A stretch of 64,000 bases of DNA from Runella defluvii (lineage in GTDB: Bacteria > Bacteroidota > Bacteroidia > Cytophagales > Spirosomataceae), in assembly GCF_014195535.1 (NCBI RefSeq), contig NZ_JACIBY010000001.1, forward strand, positions 499,748 to 563,747. The letters run 5' to 3'. A program made the translations under genes and the position numbers. A model generated the notes under the pieces. It worked only from the letters and a program-made list of their open reading frames with translations. It was not told where the DNA came from and searched no databases. Positions 44,924 through 53,446 of the stretch are shown here, in pieces (within the stretch, counting starts at the first letter, position 1; each line of letters opens with the position of its first letter).

Positions 44924-45024
44924 TAGAGTAAGTAAGGACAAAAAGCGTTCTTTTAGGGATAGTATTGGAGAGAGAATAATAAAAAAAAGAATATCTTGTT
45001 TGATTTGAAAACCATTTCATTAAC

Positions 45025-45102
45025 TTAGTGTTTGATAAGGGTAATCCTACTTACCAACCAAAACCACACCTTACCACTGACTTACCCGCTATCAAACACT
45101 AA
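45025..45102. repeat. Long interrupted inverted repeat between convergent genes
   Basis: TTAGTGTTTGATA (45025-45037) and TATCAAACACTAA (45090-45102) are perfect inverted 13-mers; inside, GGGTAA (45039-45044) pairs with TTACCC (45082-45087) after a short offset. The ~37-base loop is C/A-rich. No T run, so it is not a normal terminator. Confidence 0.75.
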
Positions 45103-45111
45103 AATATAGGC

Positions 45112-45471
45112 TTAATACGCATTAATCGAAAGAAGCACAAGTGTACAGGCTTCTTGGGCTTCGATTCCGTTTTGTGTCAACAAAGCGACAAACTCATCAT
45201 TTTCTGTGCCAGGGTTAAAAATAACTCGTTTTGGATGTAATGACACAATGTAATCGTACCATTCGGGTTGATTGCGTGGCCCAACGTATAAGCTAACTGT
45301 ATCAATATCGTCAAAGGCTGGTTTGTCAGTATGTATCTGTTGACCCGCAACAACGCCCTCTTTGAGACCTACCAACTCAATGGGATGGCCGTGATTGCTA
45401 ATACGATGTGCCGCAAGAAATGCGTAGCGTTCTGGGTTGGTAGAAGCCCCAAGGATGAGCGTTTTTTTCAT
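45112..45471 (-). CDS. CoA-binding domain protein (YccU-like)
   Basis: 119 residues, a Rossmann-type CoA-binding domain: KKTLILGASTNPERYAFLAAHRI (N-terminal phosphate loop), DTVSLYVGPRNQPEWYDYI, VIFNPGTENDEF and C-terminal EAQEACTLVLL with the conserved Cys. It is a stand-alone form of the CoA-binding domain of acyl-CoA synthetases. A role in metabolism sensing is inferred. A TACATTTG box lies at 45545-45538 on the minus strand. Confidence 0.85.
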   Translation of the reverse strand: MKKTLILGASTNPERYAFLAAHRISNHGHPIELVGLKEGVVAGQQIHTDKPAFDDIDTVSLYVGPRNQPEWYDYIVSLHPKRVIFNPGTENDEFVALLTQNGIEAQEACTLVLLSINAY

Positions 45472-45594
45472 TTTAAGACTTGATTGATAGTAATTTTAAA
45501 ACAATAAAAAGCACAAGTTAGTTGTACTGACAATGCACAAATGTATTGAAAAAGTACGATTGCTGGGATTGAAAAAATCAACAACACAAGAACC

Positions 45595-46167
45595 ATGGCT
45601 GATAATAAAATAGCAAACTACTGGAACGAGAAGTGGGTACGAATTGAGTTTGAAGGAGTTGAAAATCCGCCCCATTATAGAGTGTCTAACTATGGCCGCT
45701 TGGCGAGCTTTCAGGGAGAAGATAATCAAGGGAAAGTAATCAAAGGGTCTGTGATTCAGGGGTATCGCTCTTTAAATATTCGCATTACAGGGGGCAAAAC
45801 CATCAACAGATATGTGCATAAATTAGTGGCTGATTTGTTTGTAAAAAAAGAAAGTGAAAACGCTAAGTATGTTATTCACTTAGATTTTGATAAACAAAAT
45901 AACCGTGCCGAAAACCTAAAATGGGTGACCAAGGACGAAATGGTGGAGCACAACCGCAACAACCCAGCGGTAATCAATCGACAGATTCCGATACGTACCC
46001 GTAATTACAAGCTTACCGAACCCAAAGTAAGGATGATTAAGAAGATGCTGAAAAGCGATAAAAACCGCTTAAAAATGATTGCAAAGCAATTTGGCATTAC
46101 GCACACTCAGCTCAATCGTATTCGGTCGGGAGAAAACTGGAAGAACGTGAAAATTGATGATGAATAA
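45595..46167 (+). CDS. NUMOD4 / HNH-type endonuclease, stand-alone
   Basis: 190 residues. NUMOD4 DNA-binding motif (about 12-50: VRIEFEGVENPPHYRVSNYGRLAS) and an HNH_3-like domain (about 60-115: RYVHKLVADLF, VIHLDFDKQNNRAENLKWVT). The usual VNHID is VIHLD here, so catalytic activity should be tested, not assumed. The C-terminal ~55 residues look like a helix-turn-helix of the NUMOD1 kind (KMIAKQFGITHTQLNRIRSGENWK). Such proteins occur as free-standing homing-type nucleases; no intron or intein surrounds it. Confidence 0.8.
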   Translation: MADNKIANYWNEKWVRIEFEGVENPPHYRVSNYGRLASFQGEDNQGKVIKGSVIQGYRSLNIRITGGKTINRYVHKLVADLFVKKESENAKYVIHLDFDKQNNRAENLKWVTKDEMVEHNRNNPAVINRQIPIRTRNYKLTEPKVRMIKKMLKSDKNRLKMIAKQFGITHTQLNRIRSGENWKNVKIDDE

Positions 46168-46181
46168 AAAAAGAGGGATTA

Positions 46182-47174
46182 TTACCCTCCAATGGTTGAC
46201 ATAGATTCCGAAACCACACCCACTTTACGTCTAGCTTCGGCTTCAAAGCCATCTTTTGCCCTGTTTTGTAATGCTTCGTAAATGTACGTTTGGAGGGTCT
46301 CGTCGTTGAGCCCCTGCCGAATCAAGTCACGAATGTTAAAAACTCCATCGTCGTATAGACACGTCCTAAACTGACCTTGCGGGGTTAGGCGAAGCCGATT
46401 ACACGTACCACAAAACGTGCGACTGAAGGCCGCAATGATGCCAATCGTACCTTGGTGCCCAGGAATTTGATAATTGTAAGACGTGGAGGCAGGAGGGTCG
46501 GGGAGTTTATAAATGCCAGGATAGGCTTTTTTTAGCTCGTCCAAAATTCGACGATAATTCCAAAATTCTTGGTATTCGTGCGCACCGTCGCCATTGAAAG
46601 GCATTTCTTCAATAAAACGTACACTGACGGGGGAGTGGCGTGTGAGCTCGGCCATTGGGATAATGTCGTCCGTATTTTTTCCTGACATGACCACCGTGTT
46701 TATTTTGGTCGAAATGTTGTGGGCTTGCAGGGCTTCAAACGTTTGCCACACGTTCGGAAATTCATCGCGACGCGTAATGTCAAAAAAGCGTTGACGGTCG
46801 AGACTATCTAAACTGAGGTTGACCGATTTAATTCCAATTCTTTTTAAATCAGGCACTAACGGCGCAGTGAGCACTCCGTTGGTCGTGATATTGATTTGCT
46901 GTAAACCTTCGATTTGACTGAGTTCTTCCAAAAACTCCATAATTCCTCGCCGTACAAAAGGCTCTCCCCCCGTAATCCGAACTTTGTCCACCCCCATGCG
47001 TACCAAAATGCGAATAACACGCTCCATTTCTTCCCACGTCAGAAGATGCGGTTTGGGCACATATTTGATGCCTTCCTCGGGCATACAATAAAAACAACGC
47101 AAGTTACAGCGGTCGGTTACTGCCAGCCGTAAGTAGTTGATGGGGCGCCCGTGGTTGTCAATTACTTGGTTCAA
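46182..47174 (-). CDS. moaA: GTP 3',8-cyclase, molybdenum cofactor biosynthesis
   Basis: 330 residues. N-terminal radical-SAM CNLRCFYC (Cys-x3-Cys-x2-Cys, about 23-30), RITGGEPFVRRGI, and a C-terminal cluster CGTCNRLRL...C about 260-280. It ends in the essential Gly-Gly (STIGG). It starts molybdopterin synthesis. No other moa genes are adjacent; one enzyme that could use the product, the molybdopterin oxidoreductase at 25921, is in the same window. Confidence 0.95.
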   Translation of the reverse strand: MNQVIDNHGRPINYLRLAVTDRCNLRCFYCMPEEGIKYVPKPHLLTWEEMERVIRILVRMGVDKVRITGGEPFVRRGIMEFLEELSQIEGLQQINITTNGVLTAPLVPDLKRIGIKSVNLSLDSLDRQRFFDITRRDEFPNVWQTFEALQAHNISTKINTVVMSGKNTDDIIPMAELTRHSPVSVRFIEEMPFNGDGAHEYQEFWNYRRILDELKKAYPGIYKLPDPPASTSYNYQIPGHQGTIGIIAAFSRTFCGTCNRLRLTPQGQFRTCLYDDGVFNIRDLIRQGLNDETLQTYIYEALQNRAKDGFEAEARRKVGVVSESMSTIGG

Positions 47175-47308
47175 AGACGTACTTGGTTAAAGGAGAAAAA
47201 TCAGCAGCGTTATTGCCCAAAGTAAATAACGGAAAGCAGAATAAACAAGTTCTAGGCTGCCAGAAACTAAAAAACACACAAAAAAATTATTTTATAATTT
47301 TAATTCTC

Positions 47309-47316
47309 TACTTTTG
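47309..47316 (+). promoter_or_regulatory. Candidate promoter -7 element of the cold-shock gene
   Basis: TACTTTTG, then T, 45 bases before the start codon at 47361. The upstream TTG is not evident. Confidence 0.4.
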
Positions 47317-47360
47317 TATTGGCAGTACGCCAATCATTCATTTTTTTAATTTATTTTGTA

Positions 47361-47546
47361 ATGGAAACTGGAACAGTAAAGTTCTTCAACGAATCAAAAG
47401 GATTTGGCTTCATCGTTAGCGGTGGACAAGAAATTTTCGTACACGTATCTGGCTTGGTTGACAAAATCACCGAAGGAGATACTGTAACGTTTGATAAAGT
47501 CCAAGGGAAAAAAGGCATCAACGCCACCAACGTTAAGCTTGCTTAA
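47361..47546 (+). CDS. Cold-shock domain protein (CspA family)
   Basis: 61 residues, a single beta-barrel cold-shock domain with both RNA-binding motifs (KGFGFIV and EIFVHVSG). ATG 47361 gives METGTVKFFNESKG, the standard start; an upstream start would add 14 unrelated residues. It binds single-stranded RNA/DNA and prevents unwanted folding at low temperature. Monocistronic with a terminator at 47609. Confidence 0.93.
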   Translation: METGTVKFFNESKGFGFIVSGGQEIFVHVSGLVDKITEGDTVTFDKVQGKKGINATNVKLA

Positions 47547-47608
47547 TTGCAACACTCCACTGATATATTGAAAATCCGATTCTAATTGGTCATAACAATG
47601 TGTCAAAT

Positions 47609-47651
47609 CAAAGGGCAAACGGGGTTCTCCGCTTGCCCTTCTTTGTTTTTG
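47609..47651 (+). terminator. Terminator of the cold-shock gene
   Basis: AAGGGCAAACGG (47611-47622) against CCGCTTGCCCTT (47629-47640), then CTTTGTTTTTG. It contains one A-C mismatch or bulge. Confidence 0.75.
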
Positions 47652-47718
47652 CCCAAATCTTATAGGTTTACTTCCCATCATCCTACTCAAACGTATAAGG
47701 TTTTTATTATTTATTCCG

Positions 47719-47727
47719 TACTTTTGC
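47719..47727 (+). promoter_or_regulatory. Candidate promoter -7 element of aspS
   Basis: TACTTTTGC, 33 bases before the ATG at 47761. No clear TTG upstream; T-rich instead. Confidence 0.45.
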
Positions 47728-47760
47728 GGACTTTTTGAGGAATTTAAGAAATAATATTCT

Positions 47761-49515
47761 ATGCTTAGAACGCACACTTGCGGTGAACTCCGCATTTCGG
47801 ATGTAAATAAAGAAGTTACCCTAAGCGGTTGGGTTCAGCGTATCCGCGATAAAGGAGGTATGATATGGATTGATTTGCGTGACCGCTACGGCATTACGCA
47901 GTTGATGGTGGAAGAAGGAAAAACAGCCGCTGACATCATTGCCAAAGTTCGTGAGCTTGGCCGCGAATTCGTTATTCAGGTCTCTGGTACAGTCTCTGAA
48001 CGCTTTGCCAAAAACGATAAAATCCCAACGGGAGATATTGAATTGAAATTGAGTAGTTTGGAGGTGTTGAACCCTGCTAAATTACCGCCTTTTTTGATTG
48101 AAGACGAAACCGACGGTGGTGACGAACTTCGTATGAAGTACCGTTACTTAGATTTGCGTCGTAATACGGTGCGCAAAAACCTCGAATTGCGTCACAAAGT
48201 AGCGCAACAAACGCGCATTTTTATGGATGCGCAAAACTTCATTGAGGTAGAAACACCTGTGTTGATTAAATCAACCCCTGAAGGGGCACGCGATTTTGTG
48301 GTGCCAAGCCGCATGAACCCAGGGGAGTTTTATGCCTTGCCACAATCACCGCAAACCTTTAAACAATTGTTGATGGTATCGGGCTTCGACCGTTACTTCC
48401 AGATTGTAAAGTGTTTCCGTGACGAAGACCTTCGTGCCGACCGTCAGCCTGAATTTACGCAAATCGACTGCGAAATGTCGTTTGTGACGCAGGAAGACGT
48501 ATTGCAAATGTTTGAGGGATTGATTCGTCACTTATTTAAAGCTGTCAAAGGAATTGACCTTCCCGAAGTACCTCGCATGACCTACGCAACGGCCATGAAA
48601 AAGTACGGTTCAGACAAACCCGACGTGCGTTTTGGCATGGAGTTCGTGGAGTTGAAGGGCGATATCGATTTGATTTCGGGTAAAAACTTTGCGGTTTTTG
48701 ATGCGGCTGAATTGGTCGTAGGGATTTGTGCCAAAGGTTGTGCCGACTACACCCGCAAGCAAATCGACGAGTTGACAGAATGGGTAAAACGTCCTCAAAT
48801 CGGTGCCAAAGGGCTAGTGTACGCGCGTTACAACGCTGACGGAACCATCAAGTCGTCGGTAGATAAATTTTACAGTGAAGAAGACCTCAAAAAATGGGCC
48901 GAGGCGTTTGGTGCCGAACCTGGCGACTTGTTCTTGATTTTGGCGGGTGAAGCCAATAAAACCCGTAAGCAACTCAACGAACTTCGTTTAGAAATGGGTA
49001 GCCGTTTGGGCTTGCGCAATCCTGACGAGTACAAAGTGCTTTGGGTCGTTGATTTCCCATTGTTGGAGTACGGCGAAGAGGAACAACGTTGGTTTGCGAT
49101 GCACCATCCGTTTACTAGCCCCAAACCCGAAGACATTCCGTTGTTGTCAACCGATTTAGGCGCGGTTCGTGCCAATGCCTACGACATGGTTATCAACGGA
49201 ACAGAAGTAGGTGGAGGCTCCGTGCGGATTTTCCAACGTCCGTTACAGATGCAAATGTTTGAAATCTTGGGCTTTACGCCTGAGGAAGCCAAAGCACAAT
49301 TTGGATTCTTGATGGATGCGTTTGAGTTTGGAGCACCGCCTCACGCGGGTATCGCCTTTGGCTTCGACCGTTTGTGTTCAATCTTTGGAGGGGCAGATTC
49401 GATTCGCGACTTTATTGCGTTCCCGAAAAACAACTCTGGCCGCGACGTGATGATTGATTCTCCATCGACGATTGACCAAAAACAACTAGACGAATTAAAA
49501 ATCGCTACAAAATAA
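47761..49515 (+). CDS. aspS: Aspartyl-tRNA synthetase
   Basis: 584 residues, the bacterial type with a GAD insertion (about 290-430). N-terminal OB-fold anticodon domain ([23 protein letters not shown]), class II motif 2 [18 protein letters not shown] (about 220), and motif 3 GIAFGFDRL (about 535). It charges tRNA-Asp. A strong terminator and two structured repeats follow. Confidence 0.96.
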   Translation: MLRTHTCGELRISDVNKEVTLSGWVQRIRDKGGMIWIDLRDRYGITQLMVEEGKTAADIIAKVRELGREFVIQVSGTVSERFAKNDKIPTGDIELKLSSLEVLNPAKLPPFLIEDETDGGDELRMKYRYLDLRRNTVRKNLELRHKVAQQTRIFMDAQNFIEVETPVLIKSTPEGARDFVVPSRMNPGEFYALPQSPQTFKQLLMVSGFDRYFQIVKCFRDEDLRADRQPEFTQIDCEMSFVTQEDVLQMFEGLIRHLFKAVKGIDLPEVPRMTYATAMKKYGSDKPDVRFGMEFVELKGDIDLISGKNFAVFDAAELVVGICAKGCADYTRKQIDELTEWVKRPQIGAKGLVYARYNADGTIKSSVDKFYSEEDLKKWAEAFGAEPGDLFLILAGEANKTRKQLNELRLEMGSRLGLRNPDEYKVLWVVDFPLLEYGEEEQRWFAMHHPFTSPKPEDIPLLSTDLGAVRANAYDMVINGTEVGGGSVRIFQRPLQMQMFEILGFTPEEAKAQFGFLMDAFEFGAPPHAGIAFGFDRLCSIFGGADSIRDFIAFPKNNSGRDVMIDSPSTIDQKQLDELKIATK

Positions 49516-49664
49516 GTCAGACGGTAGTCAGACTGTAGCTATAGTAAGAGCATCGGTCTGATTATCATCTGACCTAGTCGCTAGTCAGACTGTATCTAAG
49601 TCAGACGGTAGTCAGACTTTAGCTATAGTAAGAGCATCGGTCTGACTGTCGTCTGACCTAGTCG
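49514..49664 (+). repeat. Two 67-bp direct repeats, each a hairpin
   Basis: Copy 1 49514-49580 and copy 2 49598-49664 differ at only a few positions, 84-bp period, 17 bases between. Each copy can fold: GTCAGACGGTAGTCAGAC near its start against GTCTGACTGTCGTCTGAC near its end, with the loop AGCTATAGTAAGAGCATCG. Copy 1 starts in the aspS stop codon. The remaining gap to 49827 holds the aspS terminator and nothing else convincing. Confidence 0.85.
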
Positions 49665-49705
49665 AAACTCCTCGCTGAATCTACTCAGCGAGGAGTTTTT
49701 GTTTT
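49665..49705 (+). terminator. Terminator of aspS
   Basis: 14-bp stem AAACTCCTCGCTGA / TCAGCGAGGAGTTT (49665-49678, 49685-49698), followed by TTGTTTT. Confidence 0.85.
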
Positions 49706-49827
49706 AGAAACCCGCTTATTTGTACAGCGAAACAATAGGAGGGCTAAACGACCCACTTACTTGCAAGGTATCGGGCAAAGCCTTGTATCTGGTAGTATTT
49801 ATGACCCAAGACAAGGGGGGAGGACTA

Positions 49828-50358
49828 CTAGTCGCTCAGAAGATAACTGACAAATTCTTTACTAAACAGGCATGTTTCAAGATTCAACAGAACTACGTCT
49901 GTTTTGACTGTTTCCCCATATTCGTTTTCAACATCAACAGGAATTATATACTTTGTAATAGACACGTCGGGTTTGTATTCGGAGTTTTCTGAGTCATCAA
50001 ACCATCTGTTAAATAGCTTACTTCTTTTTTGCTGCCTTCCATCGCTATAGTCGCAAACATAAATGATGCTTGAGTGAATATTATTATCTATATATTCTTT
50101 CAATATGGCTAGGATGGTATATTTTATCCTTACATCTCGTGTAGGAACTTCTGATGTATGATTGGCTGATATGGTATCGAAACCAAATTCTTTAATGTAT
50201 CCACGGTAATTTGGGTTGCCACCTAGGTATTTCTCGCCTCCAACAAAATAAACGCCATAGACTAGCCCCGAATCAGTCGTGAATTCGAATATAGTAGCAA
50301 ATTGACTCGAAGTGTGGGTGTAACTGTAGTGTCTAACTGAGCTTGATGCCTTTTGCAT
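49828..50358 (-). CDS. DUF6169-like protein
   Basis: 176 residues, soluble, mixed alpha/beta. FEFTTDSGLVYGVYF (about 25-39), a helical block ILAILKEYIDNN, the conserved IIYVCDYSDGRQQKRSKLFNRWFDD (split here; about 98-122), and a beta-rich C-terminus TDVVLLN. I place it by memory of the DUF6169 pattern, a Bacteroidota family of unknown function. ATG 50358 overlaps the preceding small gene by 26 bases, so the two are translated together. Lower identity to its neighbours in codon use (more Ile/Ser/Tyr, AT-rich) suggests an accessory gene. Confidence 0.6.
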   Translation of the reverse strand: MQKASSSVRHYSYTHTSSQFATIFEFTTDSGLVYGVYFVGGEKYLGGNPNYRGYIKEFGFDTISANHTSEVPTRDVRIKYTILAILKEYIDNNIHSSIIYVCDYSDGRQQKRSKLFNRWFDDSENSEYKPDVSITKYIIPVDVENEYGETVKTDVVLLNLETCLFSKEFVSYLLSD

Positions 50359-50494
50359 TTAATTCTTCGCTGGTTATTTCGCCGCGAAAATGGGCAAAAA
50401 TAGCCTTTTTATTATCTAACATTTTTGAGGCCATGTTAGACTGTTTGCTGCCCTTCTTGAAGGTATTGTTTTTGGGAGTGTCTATTGTTTTCAT
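50333..50494 (-). CDS. Small protein paired with the DUF6169-like gene
   Basis: 53 residues, starting MKTIDTPKNNTFKKGSK and ending ITSEELNAKGIKLS. Basic N-terminus, helical middle (MASKMLDNKKAIFAHF). There is no recognised domain. ATG 50494 is preferred; a longer form from 50536 would start MYYICTIHAK. Its last 26 bases are shared with the DUF6169-like start. The order small-gene-first with overlap resembles antitoxin-toxin or regulator-effector modules, but that is inference. Confidence 0.55.
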   Translation of the reverse strand: MKTIDTPKNNTFKKGSKQSNMASKMLDNKKAIFAHFRGEITSEELNAKGIKLS

Positions 50495-50735
50495 GTCCTT
50501 GCAGTATTTGGCATGTATGGTACAAATGTAATACATAAATTAGAGAATAAAAGTTTTACAGGGCTAGGGCCAAAATGTTAGTTTTTGTTTTGAAAGTTAA
50601 AAAGTCAATTCTACGTCTTAAATTGCGCCATTCGTCCCATTTTTGGGGAGTAAAACAATAAATTTTGCCAACTTCGAGTTTTTAAGTATCAATTTGTGAT
50701 TAACAATACGCATTTAACAGCCCAAACCATCCAAT

Positions 50736-51914
50736 ATGAGCTTCTTTGAACGTGTCAAAGCCTATTTTAGTCGCGATAACTTTCAAAAAGACCCTGAATT
50801 GGTGTCTTTTGATGAATTGGAGCCACCCAAGGTCGCTGCTCCAATGCCTGCGCCCGTAACGGCGACTATGCCTACGTTGCCCACTATGGGTTCTATCACG
50901 CCTGCGGTGGTTGCGGCTCCGTCACAACCTTTGTTTGCGGAAGAGCCTCAGTCGGAGACGAAATCGTGGGTGATGACGCCCCCTAGCCAAAAAATCGAGT
51001 GGCCAAATTGGCTAGAAGATGAAACCCTGCTGCGTGATGAAGGAGTGATTTTTGGTTTGTCTGAGTCAAAAGCGGAGGAAAAGGTGGCCATTATCCGTAA
51101 TTATTTTGTCCACCAAACGGCCGATTGGGAACGGGAAGTGGAGCGTCACGGGGAGAAAATTCAAGAACTGAACCTGTTTATTGAGCAAAAGGAAAATCGT
51201 ATCACCGAGCTCAAGGAAAAATGTTCTGATATGGAAAGCCGCAACCACGACGGAGAGCACCAATTGCCTCGTACAATTGTGGGTTTGGCCTTTTCGGCGG
51301 CGATGTGCGTGGGGAATTATTTTCTGATTGACGATACCCTCCGCCCGTTGTATCCCAACAGTCAATGGATTGCAGTTGGGGTGTTTTTAGCGGGGATGTT
51401 CAACCTGTTTGGACGGGTGTCGTTGTTTCATGATACGGAAAGCAACGTATCGTGGCGGCGAATGCTTGAAGAGGTGGGGATGCCGTTTGCTGCTGCCTTG
51501 TTTGTGTTTGTGCAAGCTATTCAAAGTCAAGGTGTTTGGCGGGCAGGTGCGTTGTTTGTCTTTGTGTTTTTCTTGTTTTTGTTTGCGGGAAAATTGTTGT
51601 TAAGCAACATCACCGTATTGCGAAATGACTTGAAAATATGGTTGACAGGGACAAATTTGAAGAAAGAAAAATCAACCAAAACGGAAACTTGGGACGGCGA
51701 AGTAGCGCGACTAACGGCCGAAATCGACGCATTACGGGTGCAGAAATGGCAGATTTTGCCCAATCTCAACAAAGCTGAGGCCGAAGTGGCTCGTTTGAAC
51801 GCCCGCCGCGATGCACTTATCAAATTGTTTGAAAGTGAGTTTTACTTGGCACGTCAACTTCGCGACCGCCTAACGGATAAGCAATGGCGTGAGTTTGAAA
51901 AAGGATTTGAGTAG
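50736..51914 (+). CDS. Coiled-coil membrane protein A, unknown function
   Basis: 392 residues. The first ~30 residues are soluble; 30-85 is a Pro/Ala/Thr linker (APMPAPVTATMPTLPTM); 85-170 is a coiled coil. Then come four hydrophobic segments (about 185-205, 210-228, 245-263, 268-290) and a C-terminal coiled coil (about 305-375). It ends in a charged segment (DKQWREFEKGFE). No signal peptide, so both coiled coils probably face the cytoplasm. No family recognised. It lies 27 bases upstream of another protein of the same plan. Confidence 0.7.
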   Translation: MSFFERVKAYFSRDNFQKDPELVSFDELEPPKVAAPMPAPVTATMPTLPTMGSITPAVVAAPSQPLFAEEPQSETKSWVMTPPSQKIEWPNWLEDETLLRDEGVIFGLSESKAEEKVAIIRNYFVHQTADWEREVERHGEKIQELNLFIEQKENRITELKEKCSDMESRNHDGEHQLPRTIVGLAFSAAMCVGNYFLIDDTLRPLYPNSQWIAVGVFLAGMFNLFGRVSLFHDTESNVSWRRMLEEVGMPFAAALFVFVQAIQSQGVWRAGALFVFVFFLFLFAGKLLLSNITVLRNDLKIWLTGTNLKKEKSTKTETWDGEVARLTAEIDALRVQKWQILPNLNKAEAEVARLNARRDALIKLFESEFYLARQLRDRLTDKQWREFEKGFE

Positions 51915-51941
51915 GTGCTTTTTATTTAGCCAAAAACAACC

Positions 51942-53360
51942 ATGGAAGAGAACCAACAACATACCGAAAAACCTGATTTTTTGCACGGCTACAATAGCGG
52001 TGTTGAAGGATCGGAAAACCGAAATCCGTACGAAAGCTATTTGTCAAGCGAAATACATTACAATTGGCTGGTGCAACGAGTTAATGACCGTCGCAATGAA
52101 GTGCAGCGGGTTGAAAATCAGATAGAAGAGACGACGATAAAACGCAAGGTGGCGTACGACCATTTGCAAGAATTTGTCCAGCGTTTTACCAAATCGAGCA
52201 AACGTTTGGCCGATTTAGTCATGCAACGTGACCAAATTGACGAAGAAACCGAGGCGCTTCGCAACCGCCGTAAACAAACGCAGTCGGAGTACTCGCTGTT
52301 GGCGGGCTTGTTTTTCTTTGCGGCAGGTTTGGCTTTTGTGTTCGGCGATTTGATTATCTCGCACGAAATTGTGGCCTATGCCCTCAACATCCGTAACAAC
52401 TACGAAGCTTGGGCGTTTGCCATTGGTTTGGCCATGATTTCTATTTTGCTCAAACCCGCCTACGACCGCCTCATTGAAAAACCCTACACCGATCAACATA
52501 CGCAGCAAGCACGCTCGCGTTATGCGTGGTTTAAGGTGGGTTTGGCAGGATTTGCGATTGTGACATTGGGGATTTTGGGCTGGTTTCGTTACGAGGCGTA
52601 CCGTACCGACAAACTCAAAGAAGCCATCAATAAGTCGGTGAAAAACTTGCAGTTAAACGCTACTCCGCTCGACCCAACGGCGTCAATTTCGCCCGCGCAG
52701 CAGCAAGCCTTGTTACAAAAAATTGAACAACAATTGCTACGTTCCGACGAGCTGAATTTAGGGTTGGTCAACAGCCCGTGGGCCTTGGCATCGTTTGTTT
52801 TGAGTGGAATTTTGTTTGCCTTAGCGGGTGCTGTTTCGTTGGGAATGGCCTTGCCCGTTTTGCAAAACTTCTGGTACCGCTGGTTACAAATCGACCCGCG
52901 TTTGGGGCGCTTGCGTCGTCGCCGTAAAAAATTGGTGAAAGAAATTGAAGGCGCCGAAAAAGAAGTGGCTGAAGATACGACTCAGAAGGATATTTTGGCG
53001 CACGAGCTAGAAATACTCCCTAATTTGGACGACTTACGTGCCGAACGCCTCAAACTCCGCAATGAGCTTGACGAACTGATTGAAACTACGCGTTTGGCCC
53101 AAACCGATAGCCGAATTGCGTCTTTCAACGATGGTTACGCAAAAGGTGAAATTGCGCGCGAATTGATGAACGAAGAAGAGTTTACGCAGTTTAGAAACTC
53201 GGTGATGAATACACATAATTTGGCTTTAAAAGCAGCCACTGCCGCCGACCGCAGCATTAATTATCTCACCACAGGTTCGGGCAAAAAAGGCAATTCCCTT
53301 CGCCCACACCAAATGATTCGGAAAATGATTACCGATGAATTTCGAGGAGAAGGAGAATAA
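51942..53360 (+). CDS. Coiled-coil membrane protein B, unknown function
   Basis: 472 residues, again coiled coil - membrane - coiled coil: N-terminal helix 40-120 (VNDRRNEVQRVENQIEETTIKRKV), helices about 122-145, 160-178 and 208-228, a soluble loop of ~60 residues (Gln-rich), a fourth segment about 282-310 (WALASFVLSGILFALAGAVSLGMALPVLQ), then a long C-terminal coiled coil (325-410). The same layout as protein A suggests they form a heteromeric membrane complex. No motif identifies an enzyme or a channel. Both are read from one transcript ending at 53411-53444. Confidence 0.7.
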   Translation: MEENQQHTEKPDFLHGYNSGVEGSENRNPYESYLSSEIHYNWLVQRVNDRRNEVQRVENQIEETTIKRKVAYDHLQEFVQRFTKSSKRLADLVMQRDQIDEETEALRNRRKQTQSEYSLLAGLFFFAAGLAFVFGDLIISHEIVAYALNIRNNYEAWAFAIGLAMISILLKPAYDRLIEKPYTDQHTQQARSRYAWFKVGLAGFAIVTLGILGWFRYEAYRTDKLKEAINKSVKNLQLNATPLDPTASISPAQQQALLQKIEQQLLRSDELNLGLVNSPWALASFVLSGILFALAGAVSLGMALPVLQNFWYRWLQIDPRLGRLRRRRKKLVKEIEGAEKEVAEDTTQKDILAHELEILPNLDDLRAERLKLRNELDELIETTRLAQTDSRIASFNDGYAKGEIARELMNEEEFTQFRNSVMNTHNLALKAATAADRSINYLTTGSGKKGNSLRPHQMIRKMITDEFRGEGE

Positions 53361-53410
53361 GGCACAAGTGTCGAGTGGGAGAGTGACGAGTGTCGAATAA
53401 ATACTTTTTA

Positions 53411-53444
53411 ATCAAAAAAGGAGGGCTTGCCCTCCTTTTTTGAT
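53411..53444. terminator. Bidirectional terminator
   Basis: Perfect 15-bp stem ATCAAAAAAGGAGGG / CCCTCCTTTTTTGAT, loop CTTG. It ends the coiled-coil pair on plus and the DUF2911 gene (stop 53447) on minus. Confidence 0.92.
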
Positions 53445-53446
53445 GC

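Noticed and set aside
49514-49664. Possible CRISPR array
   Set aside because: Only two copies, units of 67 bases with internal symmetry, a spacer of 17 bases and no cas genes.
49720-49992. Plus-strand 90-codon frame after aspS (YSETIGGLNDPLTCKVSGKA)
   Set aside because: No known domain, TTG start, second half antisense to the DUF6169-like gene; a short coding remnant is possible but unsupported.
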